The translations under genes and the position numbers were made by a program. Positions 22,714 to 34,112 of a DNA stretch of 64,000 bases are shown in pieces (within the stretch, counting starts at the first letter, position 1; each line of letters begins with the position of its first letter). The DNA is from Eucommia ulmoides (Eukaryota; Streptophyta; Magnoliopsida; Garryales; Eucommiaceae): NCBI GenBank assembly GCA_016647705.1, contig CM028338.1, positions 34,415,176 through 34,479,175 on the forward strand. The letters run 5' to 3'. Below the pieces are notes generated by a model. It saw only the letters and a list, made by a program, of their open reading frames with translations. It did not search any database and was not told where the DNA came from.

Positions 22714-23088
22714 ATGAGGTTCAGGAAGAAAGGGAAGTTAGGCCCAAGGTACATCGAACCATATGAAATTTTAGACTGGGTGGGCACGACAGCGTATAGA
22801 CTTGCGTTACCGCCAGAATTATCTCGACTACACGACGATCTCTATGAATCGATGCCCCAGAAATATGTGCCAGACCCTTCTCGTGTATTGACTTCGCAAC
22901 CGATCGAATTGGGAACAGATTTGACCTACGTTGAGAAGTCAATCCAAATCCTAAGCCGTAAAGACCAGGTGTTGTCAACAAAAATGGTTATGTTAGTTGA
23001 AATGTTATGGCACAGTCATAAAGTGGAAAAGGCGACATGGGAGCGAGAGGACGAGACAAGGAACATATACCCGCATTTGTTCAATTAG
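22714..23088 (+). pseudogene. chromovirus polyprotein C-terminus (integrase tail with chromodomain-like end)
   Basis: The 124-residue open frame reads GKLGPRYIEPYEIL, AYRLALPPELSRLHDDLY, KYVPDPSRVL, then DLTYVEKSIQIL and VLWHSHKVEKATWERED, ending YPHLFN. This order is the standard end of Del/Tekay-type pol: integrase C-terminal domain, linker, and a chromodomain-like tail thought to steer integration to particular chromatin. It is the longest intact piece of this interior, with the upstream frame broken. It ends 43 bp before the 3' LTR, the normal spacing. Confidence 0.8.
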
Positions 23089-23118
23089 GTAATAAAATTT
23101 CGGGATGAAATTTCATTT

Positions 23119-23131
23119 AGGGGGGAAGGGT
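23119..23131 (+). promoter_or_regulatory. polypurine tract
   Basis: aggggggaagggt ends directly at the 3' LTR start (23132), the position of plus-strand priming. Confidence 0.85.
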
Positions 23132-24524
23132 TGTAAGACCTTGGCTTTTATTGAAGTCGTATTTTATAATATTTCGAAAAAAAAAAAAAACGGGGTGAAG
23201 GGCATTAATTATTTGATTTAAAATTTTAAGGGTTAATTGGTAATGTTCAAACTAGTAAAATTAGAAATTTGGGCTTAATTAATAACTTAACAAAAATTGA
23301 GGGGGGACTTAGGTAATTTAAATAAAACAATAATAAAAAAAAAAGATGACATCATCTCATCAGGACCCATGTTCAGGCGACTGACGGTGGCGCGATTCTC
23401 ATATCGACGACGACGTGTAATCAAATGGAGAGATGGAGAGACACGCGGCTGATCGTTCGTGCATGTATATATATATATATATATACTCATGCACACATAC
23501 GGGGAGGGAGGTGGAGCAAAAATCAGGGAAAAAAAATGAACAGTGAACCGTAAAGAGAGAGAGAGATCGCCGGTACCCAAAAAAAAACGAAGAAAGAGAG
23601 AGATCGCCGATGGGTGTTCCTTCGGTTAGCCGATCGATCGTATTCGGTGCATGTAAACTGTGTGTGTGTGTGTTCTTTAGTGTCGTCGGTGTGTGTGTGT
23701 GCGCGCAGACGGCGAGAATGATCGACGATCGTCACGGTGTCGTCGCCGGTGAGTGGGAGTATGGGTTCCAGTTGTGTAGGTAGGTGTTTAGTTCTGGGTA
23801 CGTGATCAAGGGTGTGTGTGTGTGTTTTCTGTGTGTATATAGTCAGTATTGGTGGTCATCTCCGGAGTGGAGAATAGAGAGAGAGAGAGGGGGTGCCGTC
23901 GGCTTCGGCGGCGTGAGTTTGGCCGACGGTGGTGGCGGTGATTGGGAGTTTGTGTGTGTGTGTTATTTTTGGAGGTCCGATGGTGTGAGGTTGTGGGGGG
24001 CCTGGTGGTCGGAGCAGTGTTCGGCGGCCGATCCCCAACGCCGGACGCAGGCGCAGACAAGGAAGAAAAAAAAAATTAATAAAATAAAATAAAAAAATAA
24101 AAAAAAAAAAAAAAGAAGAAGAAGAAGAAATTACAAAAACAACCCCAATAAAATTCAAAATTCATCCCATGGCCCGTGAACGTTTCGGAACAGGTAACAT
24201 TTTTATCAGACACTATTATCGATTAGATTAAATTGTTGGGCATTAAGATTTTTCGCATTCGTAATAGTAATTGTCGTGATCGTGATAACATTTTTATAAT
24301 CGCTAATTTTCATAAACTGGTACAGTAAACTTAACAGAGCGAAATTAAACGAATAATAATTTTTGTAATGAAATGTGGGGAATTATGGAAAATTAGGACC
24401 TATATTCATCTAATTAGGTTATTTTAAATACGATATTAATTTAGGCCCTATTACTATTAGGTTCGCAGGCACCGGAGTTTCGGTAGAGAGTAGTCAGTAA
24501 AAGCTTTTGGGAATGGATCACGAG

Positions 24525-25387
24525 GTGAGTGTACTGTCTTCTTGCCAAATTATTTTCATGTAAAATGGTCGTACTGAGACTAAATGATTTTATAAGACGA
24601 TATATGATCAAGCAGGTTTTAGGATAAGTGAGTAAAAATGGATTTTCGTGAGATTACAATAGTTTTCGAAAAAAAGTTAAGAATATTTTTCATTGGATTC
24701 GGTAATTTAAAAAGAGAGTGGAAAAATGGTTTTGGTAAAAAATCAGACGTTTTTAAAGTAAAAGAAATATATGATTTTGGGATTAAAAATCAATTTTGGA
24801 AATAGAGAGTGATGGTTGAGATTTGCCGATATTGATTAGACGATAATATTGGTTTGTGAATTGATGATGACGTTATTAATTTGACAATGCTATGGTATTT
24901 ATCTGCTTCAGCAGAGTGATGTGATCCGCTTCGGCGGAGTGATGTTATCCGCTTCGGCGGAGTGATGTTTATCTGCTTCGGCAGAGTGATGTTAAACGTT
25001 TATACTGCACAGTGATTATCCACTTCGACGGAGTGATGGGTCTTCGTAGGAAGGCATATCCTATAGATGGTACGGTACCGTTGTAAACTCCCGATCGTGA
25101 GGTTAAAACGATCATTAGGGCTGGCCAGCGTGTGTTTGTTTGAGAGGATGTTTTGAGATGTGGTATTTTGATTATACTTGGTGATTTATTATGGTGATTG
25201 GCATGATTCGTATACTAAATGATTTTGCATGGAACTTATATATAGTGCTTTATTCTCACTGCTAATATTATGAAAACTTTTGCGAGCTACGTAATGTTTA
25301 CATATTTAAGCTTGATCCATTTAGATGTTGCAGAATAAACTATAATTACTATAAAAATGTTTTACTAAGAAGGCAGTACACTCGCAG
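24525..25387 (+). other. structured intron-like LTR module, inner 3' LTR
   Basis: Same signals as 17822-18612: AG|GTGAGT at 24525, TTTACTAAG at 25361-25369, CGCAG ending at 25387. Arms at 24527-24543 and 25367-25383 pair over 17 positions. It is 72 nt longer than in the 5' LTR, mainly because of extra hairpin units. Confidence 0.5.
24898..25040 (+). repeat. hairpin repeat array, long allele
   Basis: Five units: TCTGCTTCAGCAGA, TCCGCTTCGGCGGA twice, TCTGCTTCGGCAGA and TCCACTTCGACGGA, each followed by gtgatg. The perfect unit folds as CCGC-UUCG-GCGG, a stem closed on a UUCG tetraloop. The C:G to U:A exchange at the second stem pair between units keeps the pairing. Confidence 0.85.
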
Positions 25388-26280
25388 GTACAACGGCTAG
25401 GAGTCGGTCCCCTACTAGCACTAGGTATAGCTACGTGATGGAGTCAAATAGGCGATTGAGAGACGCGGTCAAGGGCGAACCTATAAAATGGTTCATGGAT
25501 AAATACTTTTTGTTAGTAATATTTCGGGACGGGTGTGTCCCCCATAATAGATATTTGTATTATACAGTGGGTGTATATTGTCTTTCATTTGGTTATTTGG
25601 GTATTGATGATGTCATGTTGTAGTCACGCCAGCCTCGGGATGACGGGTGTCTGGGACGGGTTGTGACATCGTGGGTGGTGTAGAACCGGCGGTGAGAGCA
25701 GTGGGGAGTAAGAGGCCTCCGGTGGAAGGAAATAGTAGAGAGAAAGGGGGTGGCTAGCGGCAACTGAACCGAAACAAAAAACGGTAGCCGGGAAAAAAAA
25801 AGGGAGGGATTTACAGAAACTACCCCAGGAAATCCAAAATCCATCTCGTGGCCACCAAACGATCTAGAAACAGGTGAAATTTCAACTGATTATTAATCCT
25901 CGTTAAATTAAATTTTATTTAGCGTTGCAATTCTTGTAACCGTAATAATTTCGTAACGGTTAAGTTTAATAACGTTTTTCGTTAAGTTTAGTGTAATTTA
26001 TTAAATTAAATTCTAGCGTCAAAAATATTGAAATGACGATAATAAACATTGAGACCATTCACATGAATAAATTCGATATCGTAAACTATAACGGAGTAAT
26101 ATTTGTTGAATAGTAATATAGAATGCAGGGAATAGGAAAATTACAGAAATTAGGGCCTACATTGTATGATTAGGGTATTTTATATAAGATATTAATTTAG
26201 GCTTTGTCGCTATTAGATGCGCAGGCACCGGAGTCCAGACAGAGTATAATCAGTGGCAGTTTTGCAAAACGGATATCGAG

Positions 26281-27254
26281 GTGAGTGTACGGTTTTCTTA
26301 CCAAACTATATATATATATATATATAATTGTGTGTGTAAATGGTTTTACTTGGACTGTATGATTTTATAAATGATATGGATCAAGCAGGTTTTGGGTGAG
26401 TTGAGGAAATGGATTTTCGTTAAACTATGGTGGTGTTAAAAGAAAGTTGAAAAATGATTTTAGTTGGTTTTGGTGGCTTTAAAAGAAAGTGGATAATATT
26501 TGGTTTTTCGAAATAAAAATAAAGGGGAAAAATTATTTCGTTGAAATTAGACGATTTTCAAACAAAGGTGAAAAATATAATTTTCGGATTTAAAAATTGG
26601 ATTTGAGAAAAAGAGGAGGACGTTGGTGTTTTTTACGGTATTGATGAGGTGGTGATTTATATTATGGTCTGTCCGGAGGGTGGTCGGCAGATGGATATTG
26701 TTTTGTAATCTGATGATGATATTATTGAGTTGACTATGCCATAGTTTATGTCTTGTCTGGAGGGTGGTCCGGCAGGTGGTGTTTTATATTATGTCATGTC
26801 AGGATGGTGGTCCCGCAGGTGGTGATAGATATTATGTGGTGATTTATATTATGGCCTCCGGAGACGTCCGGTAGGCGGTAATCTGCGCAGTTAGGTCCGC
26901 TAAGAAGGCATATCCTATGGATAGTTACGGTACCATTACAACTCCCGATCATGAGATTAAAACGATCACTATGGCTTAGCCAGTGGGTATGGGATTGAGA
27001 TGTATGTTTGAGTTGTGGTGTTTTATATATATTGGGTAATTTATTATTGATTAGGGTGATTGGTCTTATTTGATACTGGATGGATTTGAATGGAACTTAT
27101 TTATACTATTTTACTTTCACTGCTTATATACTGGAGATTTTACCAACTGTGTGGTGTTTATATATTTACGCTTGATCCATTTAAATGTGTATTATTTAGA
27201 ATGTATTATTATTATGTTAAAAATGGTTTTACTAAGAAGGCAGTACACTCGCAG
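26281..27254 (+). other. structured intron-like LTR module, outer LTR
   Basis: AG|GTGAGTGTACGG at 26281, TTTACTAAG at about 27228-27236, GCAG ending at 27254. Arms at 26283-26299 and 27234-27250 pair with one mismatch and two G-U. An array of about 50-bp units lies at roughly 26655-26885; one unit contains CTGGA-gggtgg-TCCGG, again a short hairpin. The conserved box follows at 26941-26969. The array sequence is unrelated to those of the other LTRs. Confidence 0.45.
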
Positions 27255-27580
27255 GTGGAGCAAATTTAGGAGTCGGTCCCCCTACTGGCACTAGATAGAG
27301 TCATATGATGGAGTCGTACGAGAGTTTCTGAGATGAGCTGTCAGGGGTGAATCTGTGTGAGATTCTTGGTTGTTATATTTTTATGTGTTGTTATTATAAT
27401 TCAGGGATGGATGTGTCCCTAATTAGAGAGGATGTATCTGGTGACATTTTGTGGTTGTATATTTATGTATGGCCTTTGTGTTTTTTTTTTTTTTAGATGG
27501 TTTGACGTTCGAGTGAAGTCATGTCGATGTCCCACCGAGCCTCTAGGTGATGGGTGTCCTGGGTGGGGTGTGACACCTAG

Positions 27581-28452
27581 GCATTATTAATAATTGCGGA
27601 TAATAGTGGTAAGGTTTTAAACATTTCAATACCTATTTTCAATAATGCATGGATAACTGATTTTGGTGCAATAGATCACATGACATATTATTCTAGAGAA
27701 GTCTCACCACTAAATCACTCCATCCTAAAATTTGTCTCTATTGTAAATGCGACTTTGACCCCAGTTATTGGGGAATAATCTTTAACTCTCACCAATACAT
27801 TAAATTTATAGTCTGTTTTAGTCGTTTCATCTTTAGATTATAATGTTTTGTCAGTCTCGTAAATAACGACTGCTTTATCGTATATTGTAACTTTTTGCCT
27901 GATTTTTGTGTGTTTAAGGACATTAAAACCAAGATGATGATTGGTTATGGTATTAGACATGGAAAGCGATATTACTTGGACTTGGAATCAAAGATTACCA
28001 AAAGCCTACGACAAGCTTTAGCAGTAGGTAGTACTGGAGATTAAAAAAAGAAAGAAAATAAATACAGTTACGGCATCGCCAGTTTAGGCATGTTTCCTTT
28101 GGATATTTCGAAAGATTATTTCCCAGTTTATTTACAAAAATTGATGTTTCTAGTTTTCAGTGTGATATTTGTGAACTTGCAAAAAGCTATCTTGCTTCAT
28201 TTCCATTAAGATTGCATAAAAGTCCACTTCCGTTTATGATTATTCTTTTTGATGTCTGGGGTCCAATGAAATTCACTACTTTGTATGGGTTACATTGGTT
28301 TGTAATGTTTATTGATGACTGTACCAGGATGACATTACTTTACTTGATGAAATCTAAAAGTGAAGGAAACTCGATATTCTAAAAGTTTCATAAAAGGATT
28401 GAAACTCAATACAATAGAAAGATCCAAGTTCTTTACAATGGCAATGGTGGAA
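27581..28452 (+). pseudogene. Ty1-copia protease, GAG-pre-integrase and integrase N-terminal part
   Basis: Text such as NAWITDFGAIDHMT marks the protease, with the DSGA active-site motif changed to DFGA. After several stops comes integrase core text, ITLLYLMKSKSE-like, and QVLYNGNGGE in the catalytic region. The frame is cut at 28452 inside integrase by an Athila solo LTR and resumes at 29885. The order protease then integrase is that of Ty1-copia. Confidence 0.75.
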
Positions 28453-29884
28453 TGGTGGCGGAATTATTACGTCCCCGCTTTCACCGCAAGTGTACAGGTC
28501 AAGTTTTAGTATAGATGGGAAGAAGTAGGGGTTGTCGTATCCACTGGTATTAGTTGAGATTATTCTCGAGTACAGCGATTGTCATAACCTAACTTTATTT
28601 AGGCGGTAAAAAATGATTTATAATTAATAAATACTAATACTAAAATACTAATTTATCTAATTAAACTAATTAATATTGTATTGAGATGTTTAGGAAAAAG
28701 ATTATCTAGGGATTAACCTCATTTACAAAAACGTGTTTGTTTTCGTTTAGTGTACAACAACGGCGTTCAACCTATCCGACAATTTCTATATCATAAACTC
28801 ACTCACCACCTCTTCCGAGTATAAGATAAGTGAATATGCGACTTCGTGTCAATGAAGAAGTCTCCCTCAACGTCTTAATGACACTAGGTCATATGAGTCG
28901 TGCCCCAACGTCATTGATTGCACACTTTCCAACTCCCTCCCGGGTTATTAGATCATTGTGTTGTGTTTACCCTAATCCGAATTTGGGGTTACCTCTCCAA
29001 AGTGTCAAACCCCATATTCTCTATATATCTAAACAAGCATATAATCAAAGAATAACGGTAAACACAATCGAATAATAAAGAACAACCATTAACAAAACAC
29101 AACTCAAACAAACAATGATTTCATAAATATTATTAATCCCTAGACAAAATCCGTTTAGCTCATGGACATAACTGTTTATACAATAACAAAATTAGCTAAA
29201 CATCCTCAACAAACTATAGAAGTTAAGAAATTAAAGAGAGAAACAAAATAAACTTAGCCGTAGTCCAAAGATTTGGCGCTAAAACTGTTCAACGATCACT
29301 TATCCTTCTTCGCAACGTGTTCTTCTCCTTCGGATTTGGTTGACCACTCCCCAAAACACTCTCAACCCGATTCTAACCCTGGGAGCTCTCTCATGGCCAA
29401 AATAGAGGAGATAAGGAAAACATAGGGAGCAAAAATATCTAAATAAATATCTAAAATGTGTGCAGAGTGACCGCCGCGGCGGTGGGTTCACTGCCGCAAT
29501 AGTGGGTATGTCGGTTGTGGTTACGACGACGGTGGTAGGAGTAGAGACATTCTGTTCTTTCACTACTGCGGCGGTAGATCTCACCGCTGCGACGGTGGAT
29601 TTCGGCGGTGGATTTTCAGCAAGATTAAGCCTTCTCTGTATCTTGACCGTCGCGGCGGTGGGCTACAAGTTCTGAATTTTGCATTTTTCTTGTTTTCCCA
29701 CCGTTCTTCCACCGTTCGTGATCCAATTTGAGCGTTTATGATCCGTTTTCATACCTTTTCACTCCACACACCTAATTTAAGACAAAATAAATAAAAACGT
29801 ATTAAAACATATTAAAACACTATAAAAAATACTCAAAAACTAACAAGTTCGGTTTAAAAATAGATAGGTAAATTACACCTATCA
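28453..29884 (-). mobile_element. Athila-type solo LTR, minus strand
   Basis: The 1432-bp segment starts TGGTGGCGG and ends CCTATCA in + orientation (minus sense TGATAGG..CCACCA). Target duplications tggaa (28448-28452) and tggag (29885-29889) differ by one base. Removing it joins copia integrase in frame. No primer binding site or internal region is present. Palindromes of the CCGCCGCGG type lie at 29470-29483 and in weaker form to about 29665. Confidence 0.88.
29470..29665. repeat. palindrome cluster, family ACCGCCGCGGCGGT
   Basis: One perfect 14-bp palindrome at 29470-29483 and about five imperfect ones follow (ctgccgcaatagtgg, ctactgcggcggtag, accgctgcgacggtg and others). In LTR orientation they lie 220-415 bp from the LTR start, in U3. 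Confidence 0.75.
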
Positions 29885-31903
29885 TGGAGAATATCAGAGT
29901 ATTGAATTTAAACATTATTTGGAAGTAGAAAGAATGATCCATCACACAACTTGCTCCACCACACCTCGACAAAACGAGGTAGCAGAAAGGAAAAATCGAC
30001 ACTTGTTGGCGGTTGTTCGAGCTCTGCTAATCGGAGCCCATATGCCTTTGTCTTATTAGGGAGAAGCATTAACTTCCACAGCTTATTTAATCAATCTGGT
30101 ACCTTTCATCACCTTTAATTTTAAAACACTGTTCTAAATTCTTAATGATAGGATTGTTTCTCCAACTGTCTCCAGTTTAACTCCTCATGTTTTTGGATGT
30201 GTGGTGTTTGTGCATCTACACAAGCATCAACACAACAAGTTGACTCCTCAAGCATTGAGATGTATTTTTGTTGGGTATGTCACTCATCAAAAAGAATATT
30301 GGTGTTACCATCCTCTAACATATCTATTATTTATCACAATGGATGTTGTTTTCTATGAGGATACAATGTACTTCTCCAAACATGAATTTCAGGGGGAGTA
30401 CCAAAAGGAAATTTAAAGTCTAGAATATGATAACCAAGATGTGGGTAACTTAGATATAATTGGTAAGAAATTGGATTCAAGTGGTGATCACTCACATACT
30501 AGAATAAATGAGAAAATAGGTGAATTGGATTTAAGCGATATGATATTAGATCAAAATAGTGATGAGCACTAAATAACAAAAGAAGTTAGTGATGAGCACT
30601 AAATAATTGAAGAGGAGGATCTATCTCCAAATCAGCCAAAAATTGAGGTTGTAGAAAATATGGCTCCATCCTCGGTTGACATATCACACCAATCATTTAC
30701 TAAAGATGGTCCTAAGCCATAAAAAAGACAATTACCATAGTATCATATGAGAGGTACTCTGAAAGCCACAAATGAACCGGAACTCTCTAGTAAAGTAAAA
30801 TATCCATTGAGTTATTATGTGTCTAACCATTGTTTGTCAGAATCATATATGTTATTTGAGAATCAATTATCTATTGTATTTATTGCTAACAGTGTGCAGG
30901 AAATTTGATCCTAGGTGGAAAAAAAAATATGAACGAGGAGATGAAATCTCTGGAAACAAATAAAACATGGGAATTAGTTGATCCTCCACCAGGAAATAAT
31001 CCAGTTCGATGTCTCCGGATTTACATCATGAAACCCAAGATTGATGGCACAATTAAACACTTTAAGGTAAGACTAGTAACAAATGGATACACTCAAACCT
31101 AAAGGATTGATTACATATAACATTTGCACCTGTAGCCAAAATCAACATAGTTCGTGTCCTATTGTCTTTAGATGCAAACTTGGATTGGTCAATTTGATGT
31201 GAAGAATGTATTTTTGCTTGGTGCATTATCTGAAGAAGTTTACATGGATCTCCCACCAGGATGCATAATACCCAAAAGACACAGCTGAAAGGCTTGCAAA
31301 CTAAAGAAATCATTGTATGAGTTGAAGTAGTCTCCTAGAGCATGGTTTGGAAGGTTCACAAAAGCTATGATAGCCTTCGGCTATCATCAAAGTAACTTAG
31401 ATCATACTTTTTTTCTCAAAAAAAGTAAGGTAAGATAACTGTATTCATTGTATATATGGATGATATGGTGATTATAGTAAATAATCCTAATTAAAGGAAG
31501 GCCTTGCAGAATTACTTGTCCAAACAATTTGAAATGAAAGATCTAGGCCCTCTAAAATATTTTCTCAAGATTGAAGTATCCCGATCTAACAAATGAATAG
31601 TTATGTGTCAAAAAAAATATGCCCTAGATCTATTACAAGGGACTGATATTTTAGCATTTCAACTAGTTGATACACCAATAGAAGAAGGTCTAAAGTTATG
31701 TGTTTAGTCCAACCAGGTACAAGTAGACAAAGGAAGCTACCAAAAACTTATATGGAGATTATTGTATTTGTCTCAAACCAGACCATATCTGGATTATGCC
31801 TTGAGTATTGTCAGTCAGTTTATATATAATCCTGGAGAACAACATACGAATACAATTATTCGCATTTTGAGGTATCTAAATTCTGCTCCAGAAAAATGAG
31901 TAT
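29885..31903 (+). pseudogene. Ty1-copia integrase C-terminal half, reverse transcriptase and RNase H start
   Basis: In order: integrase end (YQSIEFKHYL, TPRQNEVAERKNRHLL), connector VFGCVVFVHLHKHQHNKL and LRCIFVGYVTHQKEYWCY, then reverse transcriptase (MKSLETNKTWELVDPPPG, FDVKNVFLLGALSEEVYM, catalytic YMDD near 31450) and the RNase H-side text RPYLDYALSIVSQFIYNP and ILRYLNSAPEK. Many stops and frame changes make it inactive. It breaks at 31903 where the Tat element entered, and the remaining copia 3' end lies right of the window. Confidence 0.85.
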
Positions 31904-32849
31904 TATAAACACGGCATTTTGACCATCCAGCAAAAATATTTTATCCTTTATTTTTAATTTGTTTTATTTTCACAAAAAAAAAATGAAGGAAAAAAAAAAA
32001 CAAAGAAAAATGAGGCGAAAATCGAAATAAAGAAAAAACGTGAAAAGTTATAAAAAATGAAAAATAGGGGAGTAAATGGAGAGAGATAAGAGAGAGAGAG
32101 AAGAGAGAGTCAGCCAAGAGTAAAAGAAAGAGATAATAGAGAGAGTTAATCGAGAGAGCGAGATAGAGAGATAGAGAAAAAAAAGAATCGCGTGGGCCTC
32201 GCCTTGCAAGTTACCTGGTCAACCGTGGGAGTGAGAGAGAATTAGTAGAGAGGGAGAGAGAGAATCCGAGAGAAGAGAGAGAAAGAGAAAAGAGAGAAAG
32301 AAAAAGAAAGAGAGAAAAGAAATATGAAAGGGGCCCACCACACATGGTCAAATAGTCAAAAAACGGGACAGCAGACACATAGTAGCTTCTTAGCCTGCCA
32401 CGCGTTCGCATTAGCATGAAAATATCTTTTCTAATGGCTTTTTCTATTTCATGATCAAATTAGGGTTAGGATTTGGCTGCCAGGGTTAGTTTTTTAGAAT
32501 TTTTTTTATTACATATTTTTCTTATAAATAAGACCGTCCCCCTTACAGTTTAAGCATTCAGAAATTTTAAAGGGAAACCCTTCTAGGGAGAAATTCTCAA
32601 CAAAAGCCCATTCGGGAAGCCATCTTTGAGAGAATAAAAAATGTACGTTAGGCATCTTTGCCCGGACAGGTGTATTTTGTATCTCTTAATTCTTTTCATT
32701 ATTCGCTTTTATTATTGCAATATAAATTCCAACAAGTTCAACTTCTGTTAGAATCAGCCGATGATTCGACGAACACGCCAGGATGAGGCTTTCCTTTTGG
32801 GCTTAGCGTTCGAGCATGATATGAGGATACTTTTTACTACTACTACTAC

Positions 32850-32886
<37 letters not shown>

Positions 32887-33670
32887 TATTTTGTTGTTTA
32901 AGTTGTTGCTATACCTAAACTTTTTTAAAATAAAATTTAAATAAAACAAAAAAATAATAATAATAAATTATTTTGTATGAATTAATTCTCACAAGCCTTT
33001 GGGTGAATTCAATGATTCAATATATTGAAGGAAAGATTTCTTTACTGACGAATTGATTTTCCAAATAAAATAAAATTTAGAAATAATCAGTTTAGTAAAT
33101 TGTTTTCTTCGATAAGTTGTTTCGTTGGATTTTAGTTAAGTTTTGGTGGAATTTAAGGGAATGTTAAATTAAAACTCTTTTTAAATCAAATATTTAATAT
33201 TTAATAAGAGGTCATACTAGGGAAACATTCCTAAAAATACAAAAACTTATCCCATCTTATTTTTGAAAAATGTCAAAAATATTTCATAGGAAGGAAAGGA
33301 TTTCTAAATAAAATATAACGTTCGGTCTTAAATTGATTGAATTTAATTAAATATAAGGTACCATTTTCAGACGGATGTGTTAAGGTGCCTAACATTTTTC
33401 CTGAGTGTAACTGACTCCCAAGCTCTTCAAATGAATCTTTGGTTTAACCATGCTTTGGGAGTCAATTTTTACTTAAGCCTTTTAAATTATTTTTTAAAAA
33501 AAAAAAAAAAAATCGGTGACCTAGCACACCATTTAAATCCAATACTAGGTGGTGACTCCTTGTTTTAAAATGGTCTAAGTGTGTTTTTTTAGGAAACGGG
33601 AGGTTTAAAAACCCCTCTCTCCTTTTACGCTAAATATTTCATATCATTTTTCCTTTCGGAAAATTGGGCA
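31904..33670 (+). mobile_element. Tat/Ogre 5' LTR
   Basis: It aligns with the 3' LTR start at 61404 (tgtagaaacgacatttt versus tataaacacggcatttt) and ends ..ttgggca nine bases before the primer binding site. Positions 32071-32320 are GA-rich and 32834-32886 is an (ACT)n(ATT)n run. An A tract lies at 33497-33513. About 250 bp present in the 3' LTR (near 62690-62940) are missing here. Confidence 0.8.
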
Positions 33671-33678
33671 GTATTAGC

Positions 33679-33697
33679 TGGCGACTCCACTGAGGAT
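33679..33697 (+). promoter_or_regulatory. Tat/Ogre primer binding site (tRNA-Arg type)
   Basis: TGGCGACTCCACTGAGGAT matches the TGGCGACTCCACTGGGGA site usual for Tat/Ogre elements at nearly every position. Confidence 0.85.
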
Positions 33698-34112
33698 AGT
33701 TAGAGGGTCAAGCTTAATATGTCCAAATAAGTCCAACTAATCCAAGTTCAAACGTTATATTTTATTTTATAATCTTTGCCTTCCATTTTTTAAATAGGTT
33801 ATGATGTGATGGATCAATGATATCTTAGGTAGTTTTAAAAACCAAATGAGTTCAAAGTTTCCAACACCGAGGAAATTAAGGAACGAAAGAATTTCCCTAA
33901 ATATTATTTGTTTGAGTGGTTATTATCATAATTGAAAATTTCGAACTTGAATGGGTTTTAAAGCTACCTAAGATCCATGTGGACTAATAAATGGGATTTG
34001 TTTTAAAGGGCAGATAGGACAAGACAGGAAAATTGGTCCCAGAAAAGTTATTCTAGTTCCTCCTATCCGAATATCGGTTTTAACTTACAGTCGGGCTCAG
34101 AACCATTCCAAG

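Larger units (their letters stand above)
16377..25668 (+). mobile_element. complete chromovirus-like LTR retrotransposon (inner element)
   Basis: The 9.29-kb element has two LTRs (16377-18893 and 23132-25668), a primer binding site, a polypurine tract and an exact 5-bp target duplication tcgtg (16372-16376 and 25669-25673). In about 420 aligned bases that I compared (17461-17880 against 24161-24580) I counted five differences, about 1.2 percent, which makes it the youngest insertion that I could date. The interior is only 4.24 kb and badly decayed, so it was probably mobilised in trans. Confidence 0.92.
23132..25668 (+). mobile_element. inner element 3' LTR
   Basis: It runs TGTAAGACC to GGGTTGTGACA, 2537 bp, near-identical to the 5' LTR outside repeat tracts. 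Compared with the 5' LTR it has a shorter TA run and A tract but three more hairpin units (24898-25040). Confidence 0.92.
15355..27575 (+). mobile_element. outer chromovirus (Del/Tekay-type) solo LTR, split by an inner element
   Basis: It begins TGTAAGACCCC at 15355 and ends GGGGTGTGACA at 27575, with an exact 5-bp target duplication cctag (15350-15354 and 27576-27580). Without the inner insertion (16377-25668 plus one tcgtg copy) it is about 2.92 kb, the length of a single LTR, and it has no primer binding site or coding region of its own. It shares blocks with the inner LTRs (26220 onward matches 17761 onward) but is clearly diverged, so it is a related family. It sits in copia sequence between gag and protease. 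Confidence 0.85.

Noticed and set aside
22464-22787. Minus-strand open frame of 107 codons
   Set aside because: It overlaps the sense-strand chromovirus integrase remnant and shows no domain of its own.
32071-32320. GA-rich tract as a possible regulatory (GAGA) element or gene
   Set aside because: It is part of the Tat LTR and recurs at 61590-61835 in the 3' LTR. Base composition alone does not support a specific role.
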